The notes beneath the pieces are model-generated. The model had not been told where the DNA came from. It saw nothing but the letters and a program-made list of their open reading frames with translations, and ran no database searches. This document shows, piece after piece, positions 29,867-39,058 of a stretch of 64,000 nt of DNA. Position 1 is the stretch's first letter. Every line of letters starts with the position of its first letter. The translations under genes were made by a program, and so were the position numbers. Source of the stretch: Rhodococcus sp. PAMC28707 (lineage in GTDB: Bacteria; Actinomycetota; Actinomycetes; Mycobacteriales; Mycobacteriaceae). The DNA lies in assembly GCF_004795915.1 (NCBI RefSeq), contig NZ_CP039253.1, forward strand, positions 310,001 through 374,000, given 5' to 3'.

Positions 29867-31015
29867 TCACCGCAGAACGTCGCGGCACACCTCTACGGGA
29901 TCCTCCACCTCGGCGGCACTCGCCGACGCCGAGCGTGCAGCATTGGTGAAACTTTCGCCCCCGAGGACACGGAGGACGGCGTCCGCGATTGCTCCAGGGG
30001 TCGGCGGACGAACAACGACCGCGCTCCCCTGCCGCGCCGCGCGGTTGGCCAGTTCCCATTGATCTCCACCACCGGGGATCGCGACGACGGGGACTCCATG
30101 GATCAGGGCTTTCGCCAACAACCCGTGCCCGGACCCACAGATGACGACGTCTGCGTGGTCGAGGAGATGGTCCTGTCGGCCGAGCCCCGCGGTAGCCCAG
30201 CCCGGTAGTTCGGCCGGGGGCTCGTCGAGCATCGAGGCGACCAACCGCACCCCGCGCCCCGCAAGGCCTTCCAAGGTTGCCTCGAGCATTCCCTGGGCGC
30301 CGGTGAACGCCGTCGACGGAGCCACCATGACCACAGGACCGTCGCCAGGCGGAATCGGCAGGGCTTCCGTTGTCGGCTCCCACAGCAGCGGCCCGACGAC
30401 ATGCGCCTCGACCGGCCAGTCCGGCCTCGGAACCTCCAGGGCTGGGATGGTGGCGATCAGGCGCGCAGCGGGCCCCGGATCTTCGGCGGACAGGCCGACA
30501 CCGACACGTGCGGCTCCGCGCTGGGACTTTCCCTGGGCTATGGATCTGCCGGTTGCGGCACGCATCAACGTGTCCCGTAGTCGACCCCGGACACCTGTCC
30601 CCGGGGCAAGGCCGCTCCCGATCGGAGGCAATCCCTTCGAGGGTGCGTACAACGGGTGCGGTGACAATTCCACCCACGGTATGCCGAGCCGTTCGGCGGC
30701 CAAACCGCCTCCGGCGGTGAGGATGTCGGACACGACCAGATCAACGTCGGCATTCTTCAGATCCGGCAACAGTTCGGTGGAGATGAAAGCTGCCCGCGAA
30801 TGAATCCGCTGGCCTGCATCCATATCGTCGTCCTCGGGCCGCGGTGTCAGCCCTTTGAGCAACCGAGTGTCGATACCGACGGCCGTGGCCGCATCGATCC
30901 ACCTCGAACCGGTGAACAGTATCGGCAGATCACCTGCGGAGGCGAACAAATGGCACAGCGCAATAGCGGGAAAAGCATGTCCCGGGTCGGGGCCGGCTAC
31001 CACAGCTACTCGCAC
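29867..31015 (-). CDS. GT-B glycosyltransferase, UGT/MGT-like (Rv2739c position)
   Basis: 382-residue glycosyltransferase. The N-terminal Rossmann half starts VRVAVVAGPDPGHAFPAIAL. The C-terminal nucleotide-sugar half has the family motif ICGSGHGLLAKALIHGVPVV followed by PGGGDQWELANRA, comparable to the UGT signature HGGxxTxxEAxxxGxPxxxxP with a downstream DQ. Donor and acceptor are unknown. The GTG start at 31015 gives the proper beginning; 45 upstream open codons are excluded. It lies 24 bases upstream of the DUF3046 gene. Confidence 0.87.
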   Translation of the reverse strand: MRVAVVAGPDPGHAFPAIALCHLFASAGDLPILFTGSRWIDAATAVGIDTRLLKGLTPRPEDDDMDAGQRIHSRAAFISTELLPDLKNADVDLVVSDILTAGGGLAAERLGIPWVELSPHPLYAPSKGLPPIGSGLAPGTGVRGRLRDTLMRAATGRSIAQGKSQRGAARVGVGLSAEDPGPAARLIATIPALEVPRPDWPVEAHVVGPLLWEPTTEALPIPPGDGPVVMVAPSTAFTGAQGMLEATLEGLAGRGVRLVASMLDEPPAELPGWATAGLGRQDHLLDHADVVICGSGHGLLAKALIHGVPVVAIPGGGDQWELANRAARQGSAVVVRPPTPGAIADAVLRVLGGESFTNAARSASASAAEVEDPVEVCRDVLR

Positions 31016-31085
31016 GCCGCTCAGAGTGCCATACCCACGTGGTCGCCGAGTACCTGCCTGCTCGAAGCCGAGTCGGCGTCGGGCA

Positions 31086-31700
31086 TCACGGATCGAGCGG
31101 ACGCAGGTACGACTCCACGGCGTAGGCGAACTCGACGACCAGATCGTCACCCGGGATCCGGCCCGACACCATCTCTGCCGACTGCACAGCGGACTGGACC
31201 ATCAACAGCAACACGGTCGCCATATGACTCGGTACGCCATCGCGGATAGACGAATCTCGTTGGCCACCTTCGATGATGGGCACCAAGCCGTCGATAATCA
31301 GCGATTGACTCCTACCGAGGCGGTGCAGGATGTAGGTGGCCAGGATTTCGGGATCGGAACGGAGGATTTTGACGAACAACGGATGGATGCGTATGCCGTC
31401 GGCTACCGCCGAGACCGAGGACGTGATCTGCCTACGGGCCGAGGCATCGGGATCGAATCTCGGAATCACCGCGCCGATCTCGCGTGTCAGCAGGCTGGAG
31501 ACCACCGCTCGGGTATCGGACCAACGCCGGTAGACGGTCGGACGGCTGACCTTTGCCCGACGGGCGATCTCGGCCAGAGTGGTCCGGCGGACCCCGTATT
31601 CGAGAATGCACGAGCGTGCAGCGTCGAGCACCTGATTTTCGACCGAGGAAATGGCGATGTCGTCGGCGAAGGTCTCGCCCAGTTCGGCCTGCTGGCTCAC
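31086..31700 (-). CDS. TetR-family transcriptional regulator
   Basis: 204-residue regulator. The HTH is visible as RTTLAEIARRAKVSRPTVYRRWSD, followed by a variable helical ligand-binding domain. The GTG at 31700 (SQQAELGE) is chosen; the frame is open 27 codons upstream and the SD signals are poor for both. It lies just upstream of the glycosyltransferase gene on the same strand, a possible target. Confidence 0.86.
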   Translation of the reverse strand: MSQQAELGETFADDIAISSVENQVLDAARSCILEYGVRRTTLAEIARRAKVSRPTVYRRWSDTRAVVSSLLTREIGAVIPRFDPDASARRQITSSVSAVADGIRIHPLFVKILRSDPEILATYILHRLGRSQSLIIDGLVPIIEGGQRDSSIRDGVPSHMATVLLLMVQSAVQSAEMVSGRIPGDDLVVEFAYAVESYLRPLDP

Positions 31701-31849
31701 TCCTGCACCCCGTTCATCTCCGCGATTCGTTTGCTGATCCAACGGGTTCACTGAACATTGCACGTACCCGGTTACACACACGATCGATGTGCAAAATTGT
31801 AGTTCATGTGCGACTGCCCGACCGTCGAGCTCCCCGGCTGATCGCGGAT

Positions 31850-32023
31850 CTAGAGCTTGGTCAAGTCTCGGTTCTCCTTACCAGCGACTGCCTTGACCAA
31901 CCAGTACAACCCGAAGACGATGGCGCCAGCGACGGCAATCGCGAACAGTCCTTTGATTACTGCTCCGAAGACGGCGAACGCGAGCCATACCAAAGCGATG
32001 ATGCCGAGGATTTTCCAGAACAT
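31850..32023 (-). CDS. Small membrane protein
   Basis: 57-residue protein: two hydrophobic segments (ILGIIALVWLAFAVFGAVIK and AIAVAGAIVFGLYWLVKAV) and a charged C-terminus. ATG at 32023 has GGGAGATG five bases before it. It is the last gene of the clgR-pspA-pspM cluster, separated from pspM by a tandem-repeat spacer. It is much shorter than mycobacterial PspN, so I do not equate them. Role possibly in the envelope-stress module, by context only. Confidence 0.75.
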   Translation of the reverse strand: MFWKILGIIALVWLAFAVFGAVIKGLFAIAVAGAIVFGLYWLVKAVAGKENRDLTKL

Positions 32024-32125
32024 TTTTTCATCTCCCTTTCCTTGTGCCGACACCGATCCTGACATGCCGGACATGCGAAATCACCGGGTCGGCAACGAGA
32101 TCAGGGAAAGATGGGTGATGTCCCC

Positions 32126-32189
32126 GACGTGGTCCTGTTCAGACATGGTCCTGTTCAGACGTGGTCCTGTTCAGACGTGGTCCCACTCA
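32126..32189. repeat. Four tandem 16-bp repeats between pspM and the small membrane protein gene
   Basis: Units 32126-32141, 32142-32157, 32158-32173 and 32174-32189 with consensus gacgtggtcctgttca; unit 2 differs at one base, unit 4 at three. The pspM stop (32187-32189) lies in the fourth unit. Sixteen bp is not a multiple of three, so this is an intergenic array rather than a coding repeat. Confidence 0.93.
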
Positions 32190-32978
32190 GGGGTGACGGC
32201 GCCGGATCTCGGCTAGTTCCTCCAGCGCGAAGGCCCAGCCCTGGAGGCTGTCCGTAGCGGACGAAAGCTCTGCGCGCCGGGCAGCGACCGCACTCGATGG
32301 CATTCCTGTCGGAGAGGTAAGCCGCGCGGCCGCTTCTACGAGTTCCTCGTATTGATCCACACCGGCTTCGAGTTCGGCGGCAGCTCCACTGATCGAGCTG
32401 GTCAGATGGACTCCGGCTCGTGTGTTGGACTCCGCTGCACGCTCCATCGCGACTATGTCTGTTGCCATGTCGGTCAGCGCGGCGGCCGCGGAGTAGGCCA
32501 CCTCGGTGGTCTCCAGAATATCCTCGGAGGCGATCGATTCGGACCTCAGCAGAACTCCGGTCAGCTCGTACAGGCTCCGTTGCGCACCTGCCAAGCGGTT
32601 CATCGACGTAAATGCAGACGAGTGCCGCGCAGGAAGGATGCTCTTGCCCGGCTTCCGAGCCGGCAGCGGCTCGGACTTCAACTGCTTGTATCGGGTGATC
32701 GCGAAAACAGTGGGTACGGCGAGGAGTGCGGCGCCGCCGCCGGTTGCGATCATCGTCCATTCCGGCGCAGACGCCACGGCAAGCCCGGCGGTCGACAGCG
32801 CGGAAGCGCCGGTGGCTCCGCCGAACCACGATCCACGACGGCGTGCTCGACGAACTCGCCGAATCTGCTTCTGACGAGGATCGTTCCATCTACCTGCGGC
32901 CTCGATGACGGACTCGCCGATTCGGCGTGCCGAGTCTGCAGCATCCTTGGCGGCCGAGATCGTGCTGGAAACAGACAT
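32187..32978 (-). CDS. pspM: PspM-like membrane protein (Rv2743c position)
   Basis: 263-residue protein downstream of pspA: a basic region (RRVRRARRRGSWFGG), two adjacent hydrophobic segments near residues 55-95, then a long helical domain. In M. tuberculosis the gene next to pspA encodes PspM, a membrane anchor for PspA; identification rests on that synteny and topology. The ATG at 32978 is chosen, but it lies in the 3' arm of a strong hairpin and has no SD. An in-frame ATG at 33020 would give 14 more residues and put the hairpin in the coding region. Confidence 0.75.
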   Translation of the reverse strand: MSVSSTISAAKDAADSARRIGESVIEAAGRWNDPRQKQIRRVRRARRRGSWFGGATGASALSTAGLAVASAPEWTMIATGGGAALLAVPTVFAITRYKQLKSEPLPARKPGKSILPARHSSAFTSMNRLAGAQRSLYELTGVLLRSESIASEDILETTEVAYSAAAALTDMATDIVAMERAAESNTRAGVHLTSSISGAAAELEAGVDQYEELVEAAARLTSPTGMPSSAVAARRAELSSATDSLQGWAFALEELAEIRRRHP

Positions 32979-33006
32979 GGCCGACCACGTAGGTGGTCGG
33001 CCATGT
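32975..33006 (-). terminator. Strong hairpin between pspA and pspM, overlapping the pspM start
   Basis: Perfect 14-base inverted repeat (32975-32988 and 32993-33006) with a 4-base loop, 40 bases after the pspA stop. On the transcribed strand it is followed by CTGTTTCC, so it could act as a partial terminator lowering pspM relative to pspA. It would also occlude the ATG at 32978. Confidence 0.65.
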
Positions 33007-33047
33007 TGTTGTTTCGTCATACTTGCACAATCCAAGTCGTATACGCG

Positions 33048-33863
33048 TCAGTGCTGCGCAGGTGGTTCTGGAGTTGCATTGGGAGACTTGGCAATCGACG
33101 GCTTGGATGTTCCCGTCGCGTTACCGGATGGGAGCGAGTCACCTGCCATCGAAGCGCGGATCTGCTCGAGACGGCTGTGCCCAGCCATCTGAACCGACGC
33201 CTGCTGCACCTCCATCATCCGACCCGACACGGTGTTCTGCGCCAGTTCGGCCGAGCCGAGTGCATCTGCGTAGCGACGTTCGATCTTGTCGCGAACGGCA
33301 TCGAGGCTCGGGGTATTGCCTGGCGCGGACAGCGTGCTGTCCATCGAGCGGAGTGATTCGCTGACCTTCTCCTGCATCTTCGCCTGCTCGAGTTGGCTGA
33401 GCAGTTTTGTACGCTCGGCCACCTTGGCCTGTAGCGCCATCGCGTTCTGCTCCACGGCCTTCTTTGCCTGCGATGCGGCCTGCAAAGACTGGTCGTGCAG
33501 GACCTTGAGGTCCTCGACACCTTGCTCGGCAGTAACGAGCTGAGCTGCGAATGCCTCAGCAGCATTGGTGTACTGCGTCGCTTTGTCGACATCGCCTGCA
33601 GAGGACGCCTGGTCGGCAAGTGTGACTGCCTGGCGAGCGTTCGCATTCAGCTTCTCGACCTCGTCGAGCTGACGGCTCAGCTTCATCTCCAGCTGACGCT
33701 GGTTGCCGATAACCGAGGCCGCCTGCTGAGACAGCGCTTGGTGCTGCCGCTGTGCATCCTCGATTGCCTGCTGAATCTGAACCTTGGGGTCGGCCTTCTC
33801 GTCGATCTTGGAATTGAAGAGCGCCATCATGTACTTCCAGGCTTTGACGAAAGGATTAGCCAT
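33048..33863 (-). CDS. pspA: Phage shock protein A / IM30 family protein
   Basis: 271-residue coiled-coil protein of the PspA/Vipp1 family (35-kDa antigen type). It starts [20 protein letters not shown] with an amphipathic N-terminal helix, then long heptad-rich helices (about 30-220) and a disordered Pro/Ala tail. The family binds stressed membranes and, in actinobacteria, works with ClgR. It lies 94 bases downstream of clgR on the same strand, the usual clgR-pspA-pspM order. Confidence 0.94.
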   Translation of the reverse strand: MANPFVKAWKYMMALFNSKIDEKADPKVQIQQAIEDAQRQHQALSQQAASVIGNQRQLEMKLSRQLDEVEKLNANARQAVTLADQASSAGDVDKATQYTNAAEAFAAQLVTAEQGVEDLKVLHDQSLQAASQAKKAVEQNAMALQAKVAERTKLLSQLEQAKMQEKVSESLRSMDSTLSAPGNTPSLDAVRDKIERRYADALGSAELAQNTVSGRMMEVQQASVQMAGHSRLEQIRASMAGDSLPSGNATGTSKPSIAKSPNATPEPPAQH

Positions 33864-33957
33864 GGGTTGATCCTGCCTCCATCTTTGGCGCCGCGTTACA
33901 CGCGTAGTGGGTGAACAAGCACGTGTGGAAAAGGATACTGGTTGCGGCTATCCGGTG

Positions 33958-34335
33958 TCAGGCTGCTGCGAGTGCACGTGCAGGCGCAGGGATGACGACG
34001 CGAGTTTCACCCGCAATACGTGGCGACCCGTTACCGCTCTTCTTCGACCCGGTGTCGGCATTAGGCAGCGCGATGCCGTCGGCCGTCGAGGCGGATCCGG
34101 TGGACACGAGCAACGAGTCACTGACGTCGCTCATCACGTCGGACAACGGAACCGCCAACGCGGTGCAGATGGCGGCGAGCAGCTCGCTCGACGCCTCTTT
34201 CCTGCCCCGTTCGACTTCCGACAGATATCCGAGGCTCACGCGCGCGGTGTTCGAGACCTCGCGCAGTGTGCGACTCTGTGCGACGCGAGTGCGCCGCAGA
34301 CTGTCGCCGAGTGCTTCACGCAATAGCAGCGCCAT
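33958..34335 (-). CDS. clgR: Transcriptional activator ClgR
   Basis: 125-residue XRE-type regulator. HTH at about residues 20-75 (SRTLREVSNTARVSLGYLSEVERGRKEASSELLAAI), which matches ClgR closely, plus a C-terminal tail ending in PAPARALAAA. The hydrophobic Ala-rich end is typical of ClgR proteins degraded by ClpP. It activates clp and psp genes after envelope stress. The ATG follows GAGGAGGAGCGAG. A 10-bp direct repeat lies upstream. Confidence 0.93.
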   Translation of the reverse strand: MALLLREALGDSLRRTRVAQSRTLREVSNTARVSLGYLSEVERGRKEASSELLAAICTALAVPLSDVMSDVSDSLLVSTGSASTADGIALPNADTGSKKSGNGSPRIAGETRVVIPAPARALAAA

Positions 34336-34387
34336 CTCGCTCCTCCTCGTTCGAATCCATATCTTTCGAAATAATGTCTCGTTCGTT

Positions 34388-34416
34388 TTCAGCTACATCG
34401 ACCATCTTCAGCTACA
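34388..34416. promoter_or_regulatory. Direct repeat upstream of clgR, candidate operator
   Basis: TTCAGCTACA occurs at 34388-34397 and again at 34407-34416, 19 bases apart (about two helical turns), 53-81 bases before the clgR start. No conventional inverted repeat for ClgR was found here. The stretch 34336-34601 otherwise shows no gene. Confidence 0.45.
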
Positions 34417-34601
34417 ACGCTGGGTGGGGCCCGATTGGTTCCCGACCCTATACGTCGCCGCGCCGGCTCACCCGTCGAAACAGCTCCGAGATCGCACTAC
34501 GGACTGTATCGCGTCGGATGGTCCGACGGTCGCCCGACAGTCGGAGTTTGTGCACCTGAGTCCCGTCGGGGCTCGCGACGGCGACGCAGACCGTCCCCAC
34601 C

Positions 34602-34643
34602 TCGTGACCGTCCCGACCCGTCGACGGGTCGGGACGGTCACGA
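34602..34643. terminator. 42-bp perfect palindrome at the end of pgsA
   Basis: Every base from 34602 to 34643 pairs (21-base arms, centre CCCGTCGACGGG). It overlaps the pgsA stop codon (34638-34640). There is no T tract on the minus strand, so it would be an L-shaped, U-less terminator of the type common in actinobacteria. Confidence 0.8.
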
Positions 34644-35258
34644 CTTCACCCGCCGGCGCAGGCGAATGGCCTGGACCACGTAGTCGAGTCCGGTGTAGAC
34701 CGTCAAGAACACCGCCAAGCCCATCAGTGCGACGGATACCCCTCGCACCGCGTCAGGCAAGGGCAGGAGATACATCCCGATCGCAAAACTCTGCACCAAA
34801 GTCTTCAGCTTGCCACCGCGTCCCGCCGGAATCACACCGTGCCGGATCACCGCGAATCTGACGAGTGTGATGCCCACTTCACGTGCCGCGATCACCACGG
34901 TCACCCACCAGGGGAGGTCTCCGAGGATCGACAGTCCGACGAGTGCAGCACCGATCAACGCCTTGTCTGCGATCGGATCCGCGATCTTCCCGAAATCGGT
35001 GACCAACCCGTACTTGCGGGCGAGCTGCCCGTCGATCCGGTCGGTGATCGCCGCGACAGCAAATACCACCGTCGCACCGATACGCCATCCGCTGTCGTGA
35101 CCGTCTCCGACGAAGAGGACAGCGAGAAACACGGGAACGAGAGCAATCCGGAGCATCGTCAGTATGTTCGCGATGTTGACGATCGGAACAGGTTCGACGT
35201 CCCCAGTGCTCGAGTTGCTGTGTGGCAGATTCGGGCCGGAAGCCAGGGGTTCGCTCAT
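34638..35258 (-). CDS. pgsA: CDP-diacylglycerol-glycerol-3-phosphate 3-phosphatidyltransferase
   Basis: 206-residue integral-membrane CDP-alcohol phosphatidyltransferase. The family motif DGx2ARx8Gx3Dx3D is present in full (DGQLARKY, then GKIADPIAD). It makes phosphatidylglycerol phosphate; it occupies the Rv2746c (pgsA3) place. About four to five membrane helices. The ATG at 35258 has AAGGG ten bases before it. It is upstream of clgR on the same strand but separated by a 42-bp palindrome. Confidence 0.93.
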   Translation of the reverse strand: MSEPLASGPNLPHSNSSTGDVEPVPIVNIANILTMLRIALVPVFLAVLFVGDGHDSGWRIGATVVFAVAAITDRIDGQLARKYGLVTDFGKIADPIADKALIGAALVGLSILGDLPWWVTVVIAAREVGITLVRFAVIRHGVIPAGRGGKLKTLVQSFAIGMYLLPLPDAVRGVSVALMGLAVFLTVYTGLDYVVQAIRLRRRVKS

Positions 35259-35361
35259 ACCGTCGAGCCCTTGATGCCGGTACGCCGACAAAGGTGTCCT
35301 GATTCATTTCGGACCAGTTCGGTTACGGACACACGAAAAGAATATCCGTTGCGACGTTGAC

Positions 35362-35367
35362 TACTGT
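35362..35367 (+). promoter_or_regulatory. Leaderless -10 element of argA
   Basis: TACTGT followed by seven bases and the ATG at 35375, with no SD between. The TAnnnT spacing fits a leaderless actinobacterial transcript beginning at the start codon. Confidence 0.5.
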
Positions 35368-35374
35368 TCACCAC

Positions 35375-35971
35375 ATGACTTCTGGGCCGAACCGGGCGAG
35401 TCGACACCACGTCGACGGAACGTCCGACAACGCACTCGACACGGCACTCGAACGCCGCGAGACCTCTCGCCCCGGCGACGACGTGGTCGTCCGCCGTGCT
35501 CGAACCTCCGACATTCCGGAGATCAAGCGACTGATCGACATCTACGCCGGGAAGATCCTCCTCGAGAAAAACCTGGTAACGCTGTACGAAGCGGTTCAGG
35601 AGTTCTGGGTCGCCGAACGCGGGGACACCGTCATCGGCTGTGGTGCGCTCCACGTCTTGTGGGCCGACCTCGGTGAAGTTCGCACGGTCGCGGTGGATCC
35701 GGCAGCCAAGGGCCTCGGTGCCGGTGGTCTGATCGTCGATACCTTGATTCACGTAGCCCGCGACCTGGCTCTCCAGAAGCTGTTCGTGCTCACCTTCGAG
35801 GTGGACTTCTTCACGCGGCACGGCTTCCTCGAGATCGAGGGAACGCCCGTCACTGCCGAGGTCTACGCCGAAATGTGCAGGTCGTACGACACCGGTGTCG
35901 CAGAATTCCTCGACCTGAGTTACGTGAAGCCGAACACCCTGGGCAACACACGAATGCTGCTCCCCCTCTGA
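35375..35971 (+). CDS. argA: N-acetylglutamate synthase, GNAT type (Rv2747 position)
   Basis: 198-residue GNAT acetyltransferase. The acetyl-CoA loop is AKGLGAGG in VAVDPAAKGLGAGGLIV. It has the single-domain form of ArgA characterised in mycobacteria, including the conserved block ARTSDIPEIKRLIDIYAGKILLEKNL region. It would catalyse the first step of arginine biosynthesis. The ATG at 35375 is preferred over an in-frame TTG at 35357 because of the leaderless promoter. Divergent from pgsA. Confidence 0.88.
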   Translation: MTSGPNRASRHHVDGTSDNALDTALERRETSRPGDDVVVRRARTSDIPEIKRLIDIYAGKILLEKNLVTLYEAVQEFWVAERGDTVIGCGALHVLWADLGEVRTVAVDPAAKGLGAGGLIVDTLIHVARDLALQKLFVLTFEVDFFTRHGFLEIEGTPVTAEVYAEMCRSYDTGVAEFLDLSYVKPNTLGNTRMLLPL

Positions 35972-36037
35972 ATCGATCAGACCCCCTGGAACAATCCAGG
36001 GCCAGCTCGATTCGCCTACACCGAAAGACGAAACATC

Positions 36038-36319
36038 ATGGCACTGTTCGCCGTTGTCTACACCTACTCCCCCAGTACGACCGCCGGGCGAGACACTCAT
36101 CGCGCCAACCATCGTGCCTGGCTTGCAGACCTGCTGGAGAAGAAGACCCTCATCTCCAGCGGCCCTTACACCGATGGAAGCGGCGCTTTGATCGTCGTCG
36201 ACGGCACCGACGTCGACTCGGTGAAGACATTGTTCGCGCAAGATCCGTTCGCCACCGAAAACTTGATCGAGACGTCGGTCGTCACCGAGTGGAAACCGGT
36301 CATGGGTGCGTTTGCCTAG
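36038..36319 (+). CDS. YciI family protein
   Basis: 93-residue protein of the YciI ferredoxin-like fold. Seen: [13 protein letters not shown] with the conserved His and [16 protein letters not shown] followed by DPF. Function not established. Its stop codon overlaps that of ftsK: the palindrome CTAG (36316-36319) supplies TAG to both strands. Same neighbour pair (Rv2748c/Rv2749) in mycobacteria. Confidence 0.9.
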   Translation: MALFAVVYTYSPSTTAGRDTHRANHRAWLADLLEKKTLISSGPYTDGSGALIVVDGTDVDSVKTLFAQDPFATENLIETSVVTEWKPVMGAFA

Positions 36320-39000
36320 TCATCGTCGGAGGGCGCCTCGTCCGGGTCTCCACCTCGGATAGACCACAGCAACCCGTCGAGTTCGTCGGGCTTGATCAAA
36401 ACCTCGCGAGCCTTCGAGCCCTCACTTGGCCCGACGACTCCTCGGTTCTCCATCAGGTCGATCAATCGCCCGGCCTTGGCGAATCCGACGCGCAGCTTGC
36501 GCTGCAACATCGAAGTCGAACCGAATTGGCTGGTGACCACCAGTTCGACGGCCTGGAGCAGGACGTCGAGATCATCGCCGATGTCGGGATCGACGTCGTT
36601 CTTCTGCGACGCTTTGGCCGCGGTGACTGTCTCGTTGTACTCCGGCTCTGCCTGGTTCTTGGCGAAGTCGACTACTGCCGAGATCTCTTCATCGGTGATG
36701 AAGGCACCCTGTAGACGAGTCGGTTTACCTGCACCCATCGGTAGGAAGAGCGCATCACCCATACCGATGAGCTTCTCGGCGCCGGGCTGATCGAGGATGA
36801 CGCGAGAGTCTGTGAGCGAGGACGTCGCGAACGCAAGACGTGAGGGCACGTTGGTCTTGATCAGACCGGTAACGACGTCGACAGATGGTCTCTGCGTGGC
36901 AAGGACGAGGTGGATTCCTGCCGCGCGGGCCTTCTGGGTGATACGGACGATGGCATCTTCGACGTCACGCGGAGCGGTCATCATCAGGTCCGCGAGCTCG
37001 TCGACGATCGCGAGAATGTACGGATACGGCCGGTAGACACGTTCACTTCCGAGCTGCGCAGTGATCTCACCGGATCGCACCTTCTTGTTGAAGTCGTCGA
37101 TGTGCCGGACCTTGTTGATCTGCATATCCTGGTACCGCTGTTCCATCTCCTCGACCAGCCATGCCAATGCTGCCGCTGCCTTCTTCGGCTGCGTGATGAT
37201 CGGGGTGATCAAGTGCGGAATGCCTTCGTACGGCGTCAGCTCGACCATTTTCGGGTCGATCAGGATCATGCGAACCTCGTCCGGCGTCGCGCGTGCGAGT
37301 AGCGAGACGAGCATCGAGTTCACGAAGCTGGACTTACCGGATCCGGTGGAACCGGCAACGAGAAGGTGTGGCATCTTCGCCAGGTTGGCGCTCTGGAAGT
37401 TTCCTTCGATGTCCTTGCCGAGTCCGATCACCAGCGGATGATGATCCTTACGGGTCGATGTCGCGGTGAGTACATCGGCGAGTCGGACCATCTCGCGGTC
37501 CGAGTTCGGCACCTCGATGCCGACCGCAGATTTCCCTGGAATCGGAGCAAGCAGGCGCACGTTGTCGGTTGCGACCGCGTAAGCGATGTTGCGCGCGAGT
37601 GCGGTGATCTTCTCGACCTTGACACCGGGCCCGAGTTCTACCTCGTACCGGGTGACGGTGGGTCCACGGGTGAACCCGGTTACGGCGGCATCGATTTTGA
37701 ATTGGTCGAGCACCTCGGAGATGGCCTCGATCATCGTGTCGTTGGCCTGGCTACGAGTCTTGGGTGGATCGCCGTCGATCAACAGTGACAGCGGAGGCAG
37801 CGTGTAGTCCCCGTCGACGACGCGGTCGACGACGATTTTGTCTTCCTCGGCTTCGGGCTTGGGCTCGACGGCCTTGACGATCGGCTTGGGCTTGGGACGG
37901 GCGGGAGGTGAGGGAGGTGCAGTTGGCGCCTGTGTTGCAGGTTCCATGACCTCAGTGGGCTCGTCGACCGAGGTCGCTACTTTTCGTGCCCGAGGCTTCT
38001 TGACCGGAACATATTCTTCGGTCGGGTAGTTGCCGTACGGATCGGCGTCCGGTCCGTCGGTGGGGTATCCGTCGGCGTCGAATCCGGAGCTGTTGTGGTC
38101 GCCGTATTCGTCGCTGAAGTCGGCCCCGAAGTCTGCTGGGTCGTAGTCTCCATATTCATCGCCTCGACTGTCCGTGCCGAACAACGAACGCAGACGATCC
38201 GGGATGTCGCGGACCGTGGTTCCGGTCAGTAGAAGCACACCGAACAGACCTGCCAGCAGGAGGAGCGGGACAGCGAGCCAGACAGTCAGACCGTCGGTGA
38301 TCGGACCGCCCGCGACGTACCCGACGAAACCGCCACCCTCGGAGCGGCCGGCCGAGTCGGCCGGTGAACCTGCAGCCAGATGCCACAGGCCGAGGATCGG
38401 GAGTGTAACCAGGATCGACCCGAGAACCAGTCGCGGACGGATCTCCGGATTCGGTTCCGAGCGCATCAGGATGACCGCGACCGCGAGTCCGAGTGCCGGC
38501 ACGATGTAACCGGCTTCCCCGATGACGGCGCGGACCGCGATCGCGATCCCCTCCCCCACAGGCCCGCCTGCACTGAACCACACGGCAGCCGCAACGACGA
38601 CGCACAGAGCAATCAGACCCAGCGCGATGCCGTCGCGTCGGTGGCCGTGGTCGATGTCCTTGGCCTTGCTGACGGTTCGAGTCGTGGCGCCGACCCCTTT
38701 GGCTGCCATCGACCACGTAGAGGAAATTCCGCGTCCGACGGCAGAGACCACACCACCGGCGTTCTTCTTGGCCGGTCGACGAGCACCCCCACGAGAACCG
38801 GTGCCTCCACGCGCCGGCGCTGCCTTGCGTGCCGATGGCGCCTTGCGTGCCGAAGGTGACGTGCGTGGGGCTGTGGGCTTACGTGGTGTGCTCACTGTGC
38901 GCCCCCCGGAAGACTTGCGTGATCCCCCCGAGGCCCGCGACGTCGATGAGGCACCGGTGCCGCCGGTACCCGAACTTCGAGTGCTGGTCTTTCCTGCCAT
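36316..39000 (-). CDS. ftsK: DNA translocase FtsK
   Basis: 894-residue septal DNA pump. A Ser/Thr/Arg/Pro-rich cytoplasmic start (about 1-120) is followed by four or so membrane helices, an acidic Pro-rich linker, then the RecA-like motor with Walker [12 protein letters not shown] and Walker B region [12 protein letters not shown]. The C-terminal winged-helix gamma domain ([21 protein letters not shown]) reads KOPS-like sequences. It clears chromosome ends from the closing septum. Complete and of normal length. Confidence 0.97.
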   Translation of the reverse strand: MAGKTSTRSSGTGGTGASSTSRASGGSRKSSGGRTVSTPRKPTAPRTSPSARKAPSARKAAPARGGTGSRGGARRPAKKNAGGVVSAVGRGISSTWSMAAKGVGATTRTVSKAKDIDHGHRRDGIALGLIALCVVVAAAVWFSAGGPVGEGIAIAVRAVIGEAGYIVPALGLAVAVILMRSEPNPEIRPRLVLGSILVTLPILGLWHLAAGSPADSAGRSEGGGFVGYVAGGPITDGLTVWLAVPLLLLAGLFGVLLLTGTTVRDIPDRLRSLFGTDSRGDEYGDYDPADFGADFSDEYGDHNSSGFDADGYPTDGPDADPYGNYPTEEYVPVKKPRARKVATSVDEPTEVMEPATQAPTAPPSPPARPKPKPIVKAVEPKPEAEEDKIVVDRVVDGDYTLPPLSLLIDGDPPKTRSQANDTMIEAISEVLDQFKIDAAVTGFTRGPTVTRYEVELGPGVKVEKITALARNIAYAVATDNVRLLAPIPGKSAVGIEVPNSDREMVRLADVLTATSTRKDHHPLVIGLGKDIEGNFQSANLAKMPHLLVAGSTGSGKSSFVNSMLVSLLARATPDEVRMILIDPKMVELTPYEGIPHLITPIITQPKKAAAALAWLVEEMEQRYQDMQINKVRHIDDFNKKVRSGEITAQLGSERVYRPYPYILAIVDELADLMMTAPRDVEDAIVRITQKARAAGIHLVLATQRPSVDVVTGLIKTNVPSRLAFATSSLTDSRVILDQPGAEKLIGMGDALFLPMGAGKPTRLQGAFITDEEISAVVDFAKNQAEPEYNETVTAAKASQKNDVDPDIGDDLDVLLQAVELVVTSQFGSTSMLQRKLRVGFAKAGRLIDLMENRGVVGPSEGSKAREVLIKPDELDGLLWSIRGGDPDEAPSDDD

Positions 39001-39058
39001 ACCCCTAGGTTAGTCGCAACGGCACCTTCGAAACCATCCGCAACACGAGCAACAGGGC

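Noticed and set aside
32126..32189. CRISPR array
   Set aside because: The repeats are directly adjacent 16-bp units without spacers, and no cas gene is nearby.
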